DNA from: Citrobacter arsenatis | GTDB lineage: Bacteria; Pseudomonadota; Gammaproteobacteria; Enterobacterales; Enterobacteriaceae | Direction of reading: 5' to 3' | Assembly: GCF_004353845.1 (NCBI RefSeq) | Contig: NZ_CP037864.1 | Coordinates: 3,596,001 to 3,660,000 of the forward strand | Length of the DNA: 64,000 nt | Shown: piece by piece, positions 9,667-19,149 of the stretch | Layout of the letters: each line of letters begins with the position of its first letter | Position numbering within the stretch: position 1 is the stretch's first letter | Made by a program: the position numbers and the translations under genes | Notes under the pieces: model-generated | Told to the model about the DNA's origin: nothing | The model's database searches: none | The model's input: only the letters and a program-made list of their open reading frames with translations

Positions 9667-11094
9667 ATGGCTTCCACTAACGAAGAGTTGGCTGCAGCAC
9701 TAAAAATGTTCTCCCGATTCTTCGATCTTATCCATCAACCCCTGGCGGTTATTAACGAGCGTGGTGAGTATGTCTATTACAACCAAGAGAGTGCGGATCT
9801 TGACGGATACAGCATTGAGCAGGCGCTAGGTAAACATATGCTGGATGTTTATCCGAGCATGAAAGAGACGCAAAGCACCATGCTTTCATCACTAAAGAAA
9901 GGTGTGGAATATATCGGTCATTACCAGATTTACTACAACGCTCGTGGTCAGGCGGTGGATTATCAGCATACTACCGCTCCACTCTATTCCAGTGATGGCA
10001 GCATGATTGGCGTTATTGAAATTGGCAGGAACATGTCCGGTGTCAGGCGGTTACAGGAACAGGTTGTCGAGCTTAACCATTTGCTGTATGCCGATCGCCA
10101 TGAAAAACACCACGCAATTATTACTGAGAATCCGGAGATGCTGCATAATATTGCGAAAGCAAAACGTCTGGCGGCAAGCAATATTCCCGTGACCATCGTT
10201 GGTGAGACGGGAACCGGTAAGGAGCTTTTTTCTCGTTTAATCCATCATTGTAGTAAACGCGCCGATAAGCCATTCATTGCTCTTAACTGTGGCGCACTTC
10301 CACCGACGCTTATTGAAAGCACTCTTTTTGGTACTGTCCGGGGCGCATACACCGGTGCAGAAAATAGTCAGGGATATCTGGAACTAGCAAACGGCGGTAC
10401 GCTTTTTCTCGATGAGCTCAACGCCATGCCTATTGAGATGCAAAGTAAACTATTGCGCTTTTTACAGGATAAAACATTCTGGCGCCTGGGCGGTCAACAA
10501 CAAATCCACTCAGATGTACGTATTGTAGCAGCAATGAATGAAACGCCCGCGCACCTTATCCAGACAGGTAAGCTGCGCGCAGATCTTTTTTACCGGCTGA
10601 ATGTGGGTATGCTCATCCTTCCCCCTTTACGGAAACGCCCGGAAGATATTGCGCTGCTGGCTAATTATTTCATCGATAAATACCGCAATGACGTACCGCA
10701 AGATATTCATGGGCTGAGTGAAGCTGCGCGTATTGCCTTACTTAATCACACATGGCCCGGCAATGTCAGGATGCTGGAAAATGCTATCGTCCGCAGCATG
10801 ATCATGCAGGAAAACGATGGGATGCTGAAAAAGATTATCTTTGAAGAAGATGAGTTAAACTTAGGCGTTGCGGATGTCCCTACCGTCGTCAACCGCCCCG
10901 CACGCTCAGAATCAGAGGTGGATGGTTCGCTTGACTCAAGGGTGGCCAGGTTCGAAAAAAGCCTGATTGAAACAGCGCTGAATAACTGCCAGGGAAATAT
11001 TGCAGCAGCCGCACGAAGTCTCAATATTTCCCGAACGACACTGCAGTACAAGGTACAAAAATACAGTATTCGTTTCGGCGTGGTGAATCTTTGA
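9667..11094 (+). CDS. PAS-domain sigma-54-dependent transcriptional activator
   Basis: A 475-residue enhancer-binding protein. Residues about 15-125 form a PAS sensor. The AAA+ domain follows with Walker A GETGTGKE (179-186), the sigma-54 contact loop GAYTGA (226-231, Tyr in place of the commoner Phe) and Walker B GGTLFLDE (243-250). A Fis-type helix-turn-helix (NCQGNIAAAARSLNISRTTLQ) ends the protein. It is divergent from the dokD operon and is its likely activator; the PAS ligand is unknown. I start at ATG 9667 after AAGGAA. A 32-codon upstream extension in the same frame is poor in homology and would overlap the putative enhancer site. Confidence 0.9.
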   Translation: MASTNEELAAALKMFSRFFDLIHQPLAVINERGEYVYYNQESADLDGYSIEQALGKHMLDVYPSMKETQSTMLSSLKKGVEYIGHYQIYYNARGQAVDYQHTTAPLYSSDGSMIGVIEIGRNMSGVRRLQEQVVELNHLLYADRHEKHHAIITENPEMLHNIAKAKRLAASNIPVTIVGETGTGKELFSRLIHHCSKRADKPFIALNCGALPPTLIESTLFGTVRGAYTGAENSQGYLELANGGTLFLDELNAMPIEMQSKLLRFLQDKTFWRLGGQQQIHSDVRIVAAMNETPAHLIQTGKLRADLFYRLNVGMLILPPLRKRPEDIALLANYFIDKYRNDVPQDIHGLSEAARIALLNHTWPGNVRMLENAIVRSMIMQENDGMLKKIIFEEDELNLGVADVPTVVNRPARSESEVDGSLDSRVARFEKSLIETALNNCQGNIAAAARSLNISRTTLQYKVQKYSIRFGVVNL

Positions 11095-11095
11095 T

Positions 11096-11122
11096 AAAAG
11101 CCAGCGACATTATGCCGCTGGC
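11096..11122 (-). terminator. Rho-independent terminator of purF
   Basis: On the minus strand GCCAGCG and CGCTGGC form a 7-bp stem followed by TTTTATC. It lies 8 bp past the purF stop. The same stem begins right after the stop of the convergent activator gene, so it may act weakly in both directions. Confidence 0.7.
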
Positions 11123-11129
11123 GGTAGCA

Positions 11130-12647
11130 TTAACCTTCGTTGTGCATCTCAAGGTTTTCCGCTTCGTTCTGACGCAATACCGCTTTGGCATCGTCATTAC
11201 GCAGGGAGTCGAGGAAATCGAGATACTGCTGGTCGACGTCTTTAGTAACGTACACGCCGTTAAACACTGAACATTCAAACTGCTGAATATCCGGGTTTTC
11301 CGCACGGACCGCTTCAATCAGATCGTTCAGATCCTGGAAGATAAGACCGTCTGCGCCGATTATCTGGCGGATCTCGTCCACTTCACGACCATGAGCGATC
11401 AGCTCCGTCGCCGTAGGCATATCGATACCATAAACGTTCGGGAAGCGAATTTCCGGGGCGGCAGAGGCCAGATATACCTTCTTCGCTCCGGCTTCACGTG
11501 CCATCTCGATAATCTGTTCTGAAGTGGTACCGCGCACGATGGAGTCATCCACCAGCAGCACGTTTTTATCACGGAATTCCGCACGGTTAGCGTTCAGCTT
11601 GCGGCGCACAGATTTACGACGCAGCTGCTGGCCCGGCATGATAAAGGTACGCCCCACGTAGCGGTTTTTCACAAACCCCTGACGGTACGGCTTGCCGAGA
11701 ATACGGGCAATTTCCAGCGCGATATCACAGGAGGTTTCCGGGATCGGGATCACCACGTCGATGTCCAGATCTTCCCACTCGCGAGCAATTTTTTCGCCAA
11801 GCTTGGTGCCCATATTGACACGGGCGCTGTAAACGGAAATCTTGTCGATAAAGGAGTCAGGACGTGCGAAGTAAACGTATTCAAACAGGCATGGATTGCT
11901 GACCGGGTTATCGGCACACTGGCGGGTAAACAACTGACCTTTTTCGGTGATATACACCGCTTCGCCAGGTGCTACGTCGCGCAGGAATTCAAAGCCCAGC
12001 GTATCCAGCGCTACGCTCTCGGACGCCACCATGTACTCGGTACGACCATCGCCGATATCGCGTTTGCCTAATACCAGCGGGCGGATACCGTTAGGATCGC
12101 GGAAGGCAACCATACCGTGACCGATAATCATCGCCACGCAGGCATAGGCACCGCGAATCTGGCGGTTGGTTGCGGCAATAGCTGCAAAAATATTGTCAGC
12201 TTCCAGCGGGTAATGGCGGAAGTTATCCAGCTCGCTGGCGAAAATATTCAGCAGAATTTCAGAATCTGAAGTGGTATTGATGTGGCGGCGCTTTTCTTCA
12301 AACAGCTTTTTACGCAGCTCATGCGCATTGGTCAGGTTGCCATTGTGGGCAAGCGTGATGCCATACGGTGAGTTGACGTAAAAAGGTTGAGCTTCGGAGG
12401 CGCTGGAGCTGCCAGCCGTTGGGTAACGCACATGACCGATGCCCATATTGCCCTGCAAACGCTGCATATGGCGCGCTTCAAATATATCGCTCACCATTCC
12501 GTTTGCTTTACGCAAGCGGAAGCAGTTGTTGGCATCAATGGTGATGATGCCCGCAGCATCCTGACCACGATGCTGGAGCACCGTTAACGCGTCATAAATC
12601 GACTGGTTTACCGGCATAACACCGGCGATACCGACAATACCGCACAT
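11130..12647 (-). CDS. purF: Amidophosphoribosyltransferase
   Basis: This cytosolic enzyme makes 5-phosphoribosylamine from PRPP and glutamine, the first step of purine synthesis. At 505 residues it has the family length. The N-terminal nucleophile Cys follows the initiator Met (MCGIVGIAGV), forming the Ntn glutaminase domain. The phosphoribosyltransferase domain carries the PRPP loop VLLVDDSIVRGTTSEQ at about residues 363-378. It is downstream of cvpA in the PurR-controlled operon, as in E. coli. Confidence 0.98.
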   Translation of the reverse strand: MCGIVGIAGVMPVNQSIYDALTVLQHRGQDAAGIITIDANNCFRLRKANGMVSDIFEARHMQRLQGNMGIGHVRYPTAGSSSASEAQPFYVNSPYGITLAHNGNLTNAHELRKKLFEEKRRHINTTSDSEILLNIFASELDNFRHYPLEADNIFAAIAATNRQIRGAYACVAMIIGHGMVAFRDPNGIRPLVLGKRDIGDGRTEYMVASESVALDTLGFEFLRDVAPGEAVYITEKGQLFTRQCADNPVSNPCLFEYVYFARPDSFIDKISVYSARVNMGTKLGEKIAREWEDLDIDVVIPIPETSCDIALEIARILGKPYRQGFVKNRYVGRTFIMPGQQLRRKSVRRKLNANRAEFRDKNVLLVDDSIVRGTTSEQIIEMAREAGAKKVYLASAAPEIRFPNVYGIDMPTATELIAHGREVDEIRQIIGADGLIFQDLNDLIEAVRAENPDIQQFECSVFNGVYVTKDVDQQYLDFLDSLRNDDAKAVLRQNEAENLEMHNEG

Positions 12648-12680
12648 ACGTCTTTTCCTCGTTCAGCAACGACCCAAAGT

Positions 12681-13169
12681 TTATACTTTGGGCAAGAAAC
12701 TTGACGAGCTTTGCAGATAGTCAAAGAACCATCTGATGATGAAACTGAACTGAGGGATCAGCTGCGACTTACTCCAGTCTTCACTTTTCGACAGACCGGT
12801 AAAGGTATCGAGAAAGAACAGTATGGCGGCGACGATCAGCGCTCCTCGCAGAGCACCAAAGCAGATCCCCAACACCCTGTCGGTACCCGACAAGCCTGTT
12901 TTCTCTACCAGTTGGCCTATCACAAAGTTAACGATAGCGCCGACGATAAGTGTCGCGATGAACAGTATCGCGATAGCAATCCCATTTCGAACCAGTTCGT
13001 CTTCAAAGCCCGTAAACCAGACAGACAGGTAAGTGTAGTAATGGCTGGCGACAAAGAAAGCACAACCCCAAGTCACCAACGATAATGCTTCACGAACAAA
13101 GCCACGGATCAGGCTAACCAGACAGGAAAAACCAATCACCGCGATAATGGCGTAATCAATCCAGACCAT
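12681..13169 (-). CDS. cvpA: Colicin V production protein CvpA
   Basis: A 162-residue inner-membrane protein with four hydrophobic segments, beginning MVWIDYAIIAVIGFSCLVSL. In E. coli it was found as a factor needed for colicin V production, and it affects envelope stress tolerance; its molecular function is not settled. It is the first gene of the cvpA-purF operon, directly downstream of a PurR operator, with purF 33 bp after it. Confidence 0.96.
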   Translation of the reverse strand: MVWIDYAIIAVIGFSCLVSLIRGFVREALSLVTWGCAFFVASHYYTYLSVWFTGFEDELVRNGIAIAILFIATLIVGAIVNFVIGQLVEKTGLSGTDRVLGICFGALRGALIVAAILFFLDTFTGLSKSEDWSKSQLIPQFSFIIRWFFDYLQSSSSFLPKV

Positions 13170-13225
13170 ATGTGTCCCACGATTTTACGCCCTGTCGTCC
13201 TGTTCGGGGCGCATTCTAACAGAAA

Positions 13226-13241
13226 AAGAAAACGTTTGCGT
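13226..13241 (-). promoter_or_regulatory. PurR operator of cvpA-purF
   Basis: On the minus strand the sequence ACGCAAACGTTTTCTT matches the PurR box consensus essentially perfectly. It lies about 57 bp upstream of the cvpA start, as in E. coli, and gives purine repression of the operon. Confidence 0.93.
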
Positions 13242-13262
13242 AGGGATTTCCTTTCCACGCGT

Positions 13263-13298
13263 AAATAAAAATGGCGCTGAAAAAATCTTCAACGCCAT
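13263..13298 (-). terminator. Rho-independent terminator after dedD
   Basis: On the minus strand ATGGCGTTGAA pairs with TTCAGCGCCAT (11 bp with one G-U pair) and is followed by TTTTTATTT. It lies about 90 bp after the dedD stop and before the cvpA promoter, separating the two operons. Confidence 0.8.
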
Positions 13299-13389
13299 GC
13301 CGTTTTGTGCCTCTTCGGGCACTGCCGAATCGCGGTGAAAACACCGCATCCAGCCTGAATAAGAGCTGCGCCGTGAACAGCGCAATCCC

Positions 13390-14058
13390 TTAATTAGGGG
13401 TGTACCCCATCACGACGCCACTCAGACCAGAGATCTTCTGCAACTCGCCCAGCGAGTTCTTCAGCTTATCTTTGGAGGCGTCAGGCCCCACGAGAATACG
13501 GGTTATTTTACCCTGCACCGGCGTTGACGGGGAAGTATATACCCGGAAGCCCGCACCGCGAAGTTTACCCACTATCTCATTGACCTTATCCGCATTTTTC
13601 AGCGCACCGAGCTGTACAACGTAGGCTTTGCCGGTCGGCGCTGGCGGCTCCTCAGCAGCCGGCTTCGGCGCTGGAACCGGTGCAGGCGTTGGCGTCGGAG
13701 CGACGGCAACAGGCTGTGGCTTCGGTTTGGGCTTCGGCTGTTCTACAGGCGCCGGGACAGGATCTAACTCCGCGCTGTTTGCCGTCGTCAAACGAGACGG
13801 ATCCAACGATGGCGCGGCAGCATCTCCCGCCCTCACCTCTTCTGCCGCCCCTTCAGGCGGCTGCGTCGGCAGCGCCTGCGTTGCCGCAGGCATCATGTCT
13901 GGTTCATCGCGATCGCCGGGTTTCGGCACCAACGGGATCGCCGCAAACTCATCCTGATAATGTTTTTTCTGGCCGTCAAGCAACCCGGGGAGCACAATCA
14001 CCCCCAGCGCGACCAGCACAATTGTGCCGACTAATCGATTCTGAAACTTACTCGCCAC
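13390..14058 (-). CDS. dedD: Cell-division SPOR-domain protein DedD
   Basis: A 222-residue bitopic inner-membrane protein. There is a single N-terminal membrane segment (about residues 9-26), then a long Pro/Ala/Lys-rich periplasmic linker with PKPKPKPQP and similar repeats, and a C-terminal SPOR domain from about residue 143 (AYVVQLGALKNADKVNEIV) that binds denuded septal peptidoglycan. It starts at GTG 14058, which overlaps the 3' end of folC by 11 bp, with GGGGAG upstream. Confidence 0.96.
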   Translation of the reverse strand: MASKFQNRLVGTIVLVALGVIVLPGLLDGQKKHYQDEFAAIPLVPKPGDRDEPDMMPAATQALPTQPPEGAAEEVRAGDAAAPSLDPSRLTTANSAELDPVPAPVEQPKPKPKPQPVAVAPTPTPAPVPAPKPAAEEPPAPTGKAYVVQLGALKNADKVNEIVGKLRGAGFRVYTSPSTPVQGKITRILVGPDASKDKLKNSLGELQKISGLSGVVMGYTPN

Positions 14059-15316
14059 CGCTTCTCCCCACGTCTATTACTTCCATGACATGTGCGACAG
14101 TGTGAAACGATCCACACACCAACACGGTATCTTCTGGCTTCGCCTCAGCGAGTGCCGCAGTCCATGCCTGCGCCACGCTGTCATAGGCGTTGCCTTTGCC
14201 CAGGTGCTCCAGCAGTTGCTCTGCCGTTGCGCCACGCGGCCCCTCCAGGGGCGCACAGTACCAGGCGTCAACCACGCTTTTTAACCAGGCTAACGTACCG
14301 GCAATATCTTTATCATGTAGCATACCGATAACCGCAAGTACACGCCCGCTTTTCACTAACTTTTTCAGACGTCCGGTCAGATACTCCGCCGCATGCGGGT
14401 TATGGGCAACATCAAAAATCACCCGCGGCGACTCGCTCACAATCTGGAAGCGCCCCGGTAATACCGCTTTTTCGATACCCTCACGAATCGCCTGTTCGCT
14501 GACATCAAGCCCGCTTGCGCGCAGCGCGGCCAGTGCGGTAGCGGCGTTAGGTTGCGGCACCTGCGGTAACGGCAGATGCGTCAGCGTTCCATGAGCATCC
14601 GTAAACGACCAGTCGTTCTCCGTGACCACATAGCGCCAGTCCACACCGCAACGCTGCAAAATCGCCCCGCTCTCCTGGGCGACATCCGCGATGGTGTAAG
14701 GCATTTCAGGTTCGCCGACGATAGCCGGTTTCTCCGCGCGGAAGATACCCGCCTTCTCACGACCAATGCTTTCACGATCCGGGCCCAGCCAGTCAGTATG
14801 ATCAAGCGCAATGCTGGTCACCACAGCAACATCGGCGTCCACGATATTGGTCGCATCAAGACGACCGCCTAACCCCACTTCCAGGATGACGACATCCAGT
14901 TGAGCCTGTTTAAACAGCCAGAGCGCCGATAACGTACCGTACTCAAAGTAGGTCAGCGAAATGTCGCCACGCGCGTCTTCAATCTCAGCAAATGAGGCGG
15001 TATGCGCGGATTCCGGCAGTTCACGTCCCTGCACACGCACGCGTTCCGTGTAGCGCACCAGGTGCGGCGAACTGTAAACGCCAACTTTATAACCTGCTGC
15101 GGTCAGCACCGATTCCAGCGTACGGCAGGTTGTGCCTTTCCCGTTGGTTCCCGCCACCGTAAAAACACATGGCGCGGGTTTCAACACACCCAACTTGCGC
15201 GCTACCTGGCTTACGCGTTCAAGACCCAGATCGATGGTTTTACTGTGCAGGTTTTCCAGATAAGAAAGCCACGATGCCAGGGGCGACGCGGCTTGAGGAA
15301 TACGTTTATTGTCCAT
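14048..15316 (-). CDS. folC: Bifunctional folylpolyglutamate/dihydrofolate synthase
   Basis: This 422-residue cytosolic Mur-ligase-like enzyme joins glutamate to dihydropteroate and adds further glutamates to folates. The P-loop VAGTNGKGTTCR lies near residue 50, the substrate segment GLGGRLDATNIV follows, and the C-terminal domain has VIGMLHDKD. I start at ATG 15316 (MDNKRIPQAAS), which matches the E. coli N-terminus; a 16-codon upstream extension is not conserved. It overlaps dedD. Confidence 0.97.
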   Translation of the reverse strand: MDNKRIPQAASPLASWLSYLENLHSKTIDLGLERVSQVARKLGVLKPAPCVFTVAGTNGKGTTCRTLESVLTAAGYKVGVYSSPHLVRYTERVRVQGRELPESAHTASFAEIEDARGDISLTYFEYGTLSALWLFKQAQLDVVILEVGLGGRLDATNIVDADVAVVTSIALDHTDWLGPDRESIGREKAGIFRAEKPAIVGEPEMPYTIADVAQESGAILQRCGVDWRYVVTENDWSFTDAHGTLTHLPLPQVPQPNAATALAALRASGLDVSEQAIREGIEKAVLPGRFQIVSESPRVIFDVAHNPHAAEYLTGRLKKLVKSGRVLAVIGMLHDKDIAGTLAWLKSVVDAWYCAPLEGPRGATAEQLLEHLGKGNAYDSVAQAWTAALAEAKPEDTVLVCGSFHTVAHVMEVIDVGRSGGE

Positions 15317-15349
15317 GATGGCTGTAGATTCTTTACGTTGAGGAAAGCA

Positions 15350-15380
15350 AAAGGGCAGCGCCAACCGGCCTGCCCTTTTT
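15350..15380 (-). terminator. Stem-loop terminator between accD and folC
   Basis: AAAGGGCAG and CTGCCCTTT form a 9-bp stem with T runs on both sides. It sits just before the folC start and could attenuate read-through from accD into folC. Confidence 0.55.
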
Positions 15381-15508
15381 TACACGTCGTTTTTCACATT
15401 GCAGGTGCGCGGGCTTTACTCGCTCTCCCGAATCACTTACCGGTGTAAGCTCATCGGGATCAACGCTCTTACCGCCTGCCTGCAACCCGAAACCCATAGA
15501 GTAAACTA

Positions 15509-16423
15509 TCAGGCCTCTGGTTCCTGATCGGGAACCGGAGGTACCACCTCGCCTTCACGCGGCTCATCCGGATTCGGCGTAGGAAGATTCATCAGCTTCG
15601 CCAGAATGCTTGCCAGTTTCAGGCGCATTTCCGGACGGCGGACGATCATATCGATAGCGCCTTTTTCAATCAGGAACTCGCTGCGCTGGAATCCCGGCGG
15701 CAGTTTCTCACGTACGGTTTGCTCGATAACACGCGGACCAGCAAAGCCGATCAGTGCTTTCGGTTCGGCAATGTTGAGATCGCCCAGCATCGCGAAGCTT
15801 GCGGAAACACCGCCCATCGTTGGGTCGGTCAGTACAGAAATATACGGTAAACCGCGTTCCTGCATTTTCGCCAGTGCGGCAGAGGTTTTCGCCATCTGCA
15901 TCAGAGACATCAGCGCTTCCTGCATACGCGCCCCGCCAGAAGCGGAGAAGCAGATCAGCGGGCAGTTATCTTCCAGCGCCTGTTCAACGGCACGGACAAA
16001 ACGCGCGCCGACCACAGAACCCATAGAGCCGCCCATAAAGGCGAACTCAAATGCAGCAGCAACGACCGGCATGCCGTGCAGCGTGCCTTTCATTACCACC
16101 AGCGCATCTTTCTCGCCGGTTTCTTTCTGCGCAGAGGCCAGTCTGTCTTTGTACTTTTTGGAGTCACGAAACTTCAGCACGTCTTTCGGCTCAAGTTCGC
16201 TACCCAGTTCCACAAGAGTACCTTCATCTAACAGGCTATGCAGGCGATTGCGCGCCGACATGCGCATATGATGGTCACACTTCGGACAGACCTCAAGATT
16301 ACGTTCCAGCTCAGCACGGTATAAAACCTGACCGCAGCTATCACACTTGGTCCACACCCCTTCAGGAATGCTTGCCTTGCGGGTGGGAGTAATGTTGCTT
16401 TTAATTCGTTCAATCCAGCTCAT
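15509..16423 (-). CDS. accD: Acetyl-CoA carboxylase carboxyltransferase subunit beta
   Basis: This 304-residue beta subunit pairs with AccA to transfer carboxyl from carboxybiotin to acetyl-CoA, giving malonyl-CoA. The N-terminal zinc finger is CDSCGQ and CPKCDHHM, and the crotonase-like domain holds GARMQEALMSLMQMAKTSAA. The start at 16423 gives MSWIERIKSN, the conserved N-terminus; an extension of 26 codons upstream is not plausible. Confidence 0.98.
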   Translation of the reverse strand: MSWIERIKSNITPTRKASIPEGVWTKCDSCGQVLYRAELERNLEVCPKCDHHMRMSARNRLHSLLDEGTLVELGSELEPKDVLKFRDSKKYKDRLASAQKETGEKDALVVMKGTLHGMPVVAAAFEFAFMGGSMGSVVGARFVRAVEQALEDNCPLICFSASGGARMQEALMSLMQMAKTSAALAKMQERGLPYISVLTDPTMGGVSASFAMLGDLNIAEPKALIGFAGPRVIEQTVREKLPPGFQRSEFLIEKGAIDMIVRRPEMRLKLASILAKLMNLPTPNPDEPREGEVVPPVPDQEPEA

Positions 16424-16572
16424 TGGTGACCTTTCTGCCTGAACCCTAGTCAGCTTTGTTATAAGGGGCGCATAATGCCATTTTTGCCCCAAACAGACCA
16501 TGAATGTTGCACATTAAAACATAACAGCCCGAAACTTTGGATAAAAAAGTGGTCGAACCGCTGAGTTACTTT

Positions 16573-17232
16573 CTATTTTGCAGCCCGTGACGCAGCGCGT
16601 TTATGGCGAATCACTTCAATTACACCCGGCAATACGGAAAGGACGATAATCGCCACAATCAATAATTTCAGGTTTTCCTGAACGATCGGCAGATCGCCGA
16701 ACAGATAGCCAGCATAAGTGAACAGCAATACCCACAGCAGCGCACCTGCAACGTTATACATCGCAAAATGACGATAGGACATGTGTCCCATACCTGCCAC
16801 AAACGGCGCAAATGTACGCACGATAGGCACGAAACGCGCAAGAATAATCGTTTTACCGCCATGACGCTCGTAGAACGCATGGGTTTTATCAAGGTAGCTG
16901 CGACGGAAAATTTTGGAATTCGGATTACTGAACAGTTTTTCACCGAACAACCGGCCAATCGTGTAGTTCACTGCATCGCCCACAATCGCCGCCACAATCA
17001 TCAACACCACCATCAGATGAACATTAAGATCGTTGGTTGGCAGCGCAGAAAGCGCACCAGCAACAAACAGCAACGAATCCCCCGGCAGGAACGGCGTCAC
17101 CACCAGCCCGGTTTCACAGAACAGAATCAGAAACAGAATCGCGTATACCCAGATACCGTATTCCGCGACCAGCTCAGCCAGGTGCACATCAATGTGCAGG
17201 ATAAAATCGATAAGAAAGTAAATCAGGTCCAT
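16573..17232 (-). CDS. dedA: DedA-family inner-membrane protein
   Basis: A 219-residue multi-pass protein of the DedA/SNARE-associated (VTT) family, related to lipid scramblases and undecaprenyl-phosphate flippases. The conserved loop FCETGLVVTPFLPGDSLLFVAG lies at about residues 38-59, and the arginine-bearing motif ARFVPIVRTFAPFVAG at about 127-142. It lies in the usual place between truA and accD. Confidence 0.96.
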   Translation of the reverse strand: MDLIYFLIDFILHIDVHLAELVAEYGIWVYAILFLILFCETGLVVTPFLPGDSLLFVAGALSALPTNDLNVHLMVVLMIVAAIVGDAVNYTIGRLFGEKLFSNPNSKIFRRSYLDKTHAFYERHGGKTIILARFVPIVRTFAPFVAGMGHMSYRHFAMYNVAGALLWVLLFTYAGYLFGDLPIVQENLKLLIVAIIVLSVLPGVIEVIRHKRAASRAAK

Positions 17233-17256
17233 AGTTTTGCCTTTATACGACTCAAA

Positions 17257-18069
17257 TTAGTCCGCCAGAAATAGCGGGCCCATTGGCGGTTTTGGCAGGT
17301 CGAACCGGTCCGGGTAATCTACCGCCACCAGATACAGTCCTTCCGCTTTCGCCGTTGCCGCTGCCAGCGTTCTGTCCTTCGCCGCTAACAGTTCTGCTAT
17401 CCAGCTCTCCGGCTGGTTGTGGGCGCCTACTTCCAACAGGCTACCGACAATATTCCTGACCATATGATGTACAAAGGCATTCGCTTTAATATCCACCACC
17501 ACATATGCACCGAAACGTTCGACGTTAATGTGCATCACGTTTCGCCACGGCGTGCGCGACTGGCACTGCACCGCCCGAAACGAGGTAAAATCATTTTCGC
17601 CAATCAGACACTGGGCCGCACGATGCATACGCTCAGCGTCCAGCGGTTCATAGTAATGGGTGACCCCTTTACCCAAAACCGCAGGGCGCAACCGATGATT
17701 GTAGATGATGTAGCGATAACGGCGAGCCGTGGCGCTAAATCGGGCATGAAAATCATCGGGTACAGCTTTCACCCAGCGTACGGCGATGTCACCAGGTAAA
17801 TTCGCATTTACCCCCAGTGTCCAGGCCGCATCTTTGCGCAGGGCGGTCGTTTCAAAGTGTACGACCTGTCCTGTGCCATGAACGCCTGCATCCGTGCGTC
17901 CCGCACAAAAGACATTGATGCGTTCATTCGCCACCTGAGAGAGCGCTTTTTCCAGTTTTTCCTGAACGCTACGCACTTCGTTCTGGCGCTGCCAGCCATA
18001 ATATTTGCTGCCGTCATACTCAATGCCCAGCGCAATTTTATGGGTTGACGGCTGTTGCTGGTCAGACAT
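17257..18069 (-). CDS. truA: tRNA pseudouridine(38-40) synthase
   Basis: This 270-residue enzyme makes pseudouridine at positions 38-40 of the tRNA anticodon stem-loop. The catalytic Asp is in CAGRTDAGVHGTGQ, near residue 60. The start codon overlaps the usg stop (TAATG), so the two genes are translationally coupled. Confidence 0.98.
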   Translation of the reverse strand: MSDQQQPSTHKIALGIEYDGSKYYGWQRQNEVRSVQEKLEKALSQVANERINVFCAGRTDAGVHGTGQVVHFETTALRKDAAWTLGVNANLPGDIAVRWVKAVPDDFHARFSATARRYRYIIYNHRLRPAVLGKGVTHYYEPLDAERMHRAAQCLIGENDFTSFRAVQCQSRTPWRNVMHINVERFGAYVVVDIKANAFVHHMVRNIVGSLLEVGAHNQPESWIAELLAAKDRTLAAATAKAEGLYLVAVDYPDRFDLPKPPMGPLFLAD

Positions 18070-19082
18070 TAGTACAGGTACTCCTGCACCAGTTTTTCCG
18101 CAATTTTCACCGCCATTAACGCGCCGCCAAAGCGCACATTGTCAGCCACAGACCAGAACTGAACCTGCTCCGGCATTCCGTAATCGTTATGCACACAGCC
18201 AATTGAAAGGTGCGGAGTTCCTGACGCATCGCCAACCTGAGTCGGGAAATCGGTCTCTTCCGATAACACCACGTCTTCACCGCGTGAAAACGCGTCACGT
18301 GCTTCTTCCGCAGCCAACGGACGCAGGGCTTCAAAATTCACCATCTGCGCGTGGCCATAAAACACGGGCGACTGCACAATGCTGGCGGAGATGAGCAGGC
18401 CGTCATCCTGCATAATTTTACGCACTTCATCGACAATACGGCGCTCTTCCCGCACGCTACCTTCACGATCTGGCAGCAGCGGCAGCATATTGAACGCCAA
18501 CTGACGACCAAAGAAATCATCTTCGTCAATCGGGATGCCGTTAAGCAATTTCGCGCTCTGTCCGGCCAGCGCATCGACGGCTTTTTTGCCGTGAGCAGAT
18601 GCCGAAATAATATTGGTCACCGTAATACGTGACAGCCCGCCGTCATCAATCAGCGGCTTCAGCGCAGACAGCAGTTGGCTGGTCAAGCTGTTAGGGACCG
18701 CAATCACATTACGGTTGCGGTAATCCGCCAGCACGAACGGGTTAACGTCCGGTACCACCAGCGGAACGTCCGGCTCAAGCGCGAACAGGCCGCTGCTGTC
18801 GATAACCAGGCACCCGGCATTGGTCGCTTCTTCTACCCATGCGGCGGTGGCTTCAGCCCCTGCAACGAAAAATGCTAACTGCGCCTGCGTCCAGTCAAAG
18901 TCTGCAACGTCCTGCACAATGACCGATTTACCGTTAAAACGCAGATGCTCACCGGCGCTTTCATTACGCGCCAGCGCATAAATTTCACCGACCGGGAACT
19001 GGCGTTCCGCCAGCGTATCGAGCAGGGCTTCGCCTACGGCGCCCGTTGCGCCCAGAATGGCAATATTCCAGCCTTCAGACAT
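18069..19082 (-). CDS. usg: USG-1 protein, aspartate-semialdehyde dehydrogenase homologue lacking the catalytic Cys
   Basis: A 337-residue protein with the Rossmann fold of ASADH (ILGATGAVGEALLDTLAER at residues 8-26) and its dimerisation domain. In true ASADH enzymes the active site is a Cys in a PNC(S/T)T-type motif; here the segment is AVPNSLTSQLL, with Ser in place of Cys. This is typical of Usg and argues against dehydrogenase activity. Its function is unknown. It lies between pdxB and truA as in E. coli. Confidence 0.96.
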   Translation of the reverse strand: MSEGWNIAILGATGAVGEALLDTLAERQFPVGEIYALARNESAGEHLRFNGKSVIVQDVADFDWTQAQLAFFVAGAEATAAWVEEATNAGCLVIDSSGLFALEPDVPLVVPDVNPFVLADYRNRNVIAVPNSLTSQLLSALKPLIDDGGLSRITVTNIISASAHGKKAVDALAGQSAKLLNGIPIDEDDFFGRQLAFNMLPLLPDREGSVREERRIVDEVRKIMQDDGLLISASIVQSPVFYGHAQMVNFEALRPLAAEEARDAFSRGEDVVLSEETDFPTQVGDASGTPHLSIGCVHNDYGMPEQVQFWSVADNVRFGGALMAVKIAEKLVQEYLY

Positions 19083-19149
19083 GGTGATTTACTCCAGAGA
19101 TACGTAAGCGTCCCTGTCGCATTATTCGACAGGGAGCATTAAGAAGACA

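Noticed and set aside
13185..13385. A 66-codon frame upstream of cvpA
   Set aside because: It covers the PurR operator and the dedD terminator and has no recognisable product.
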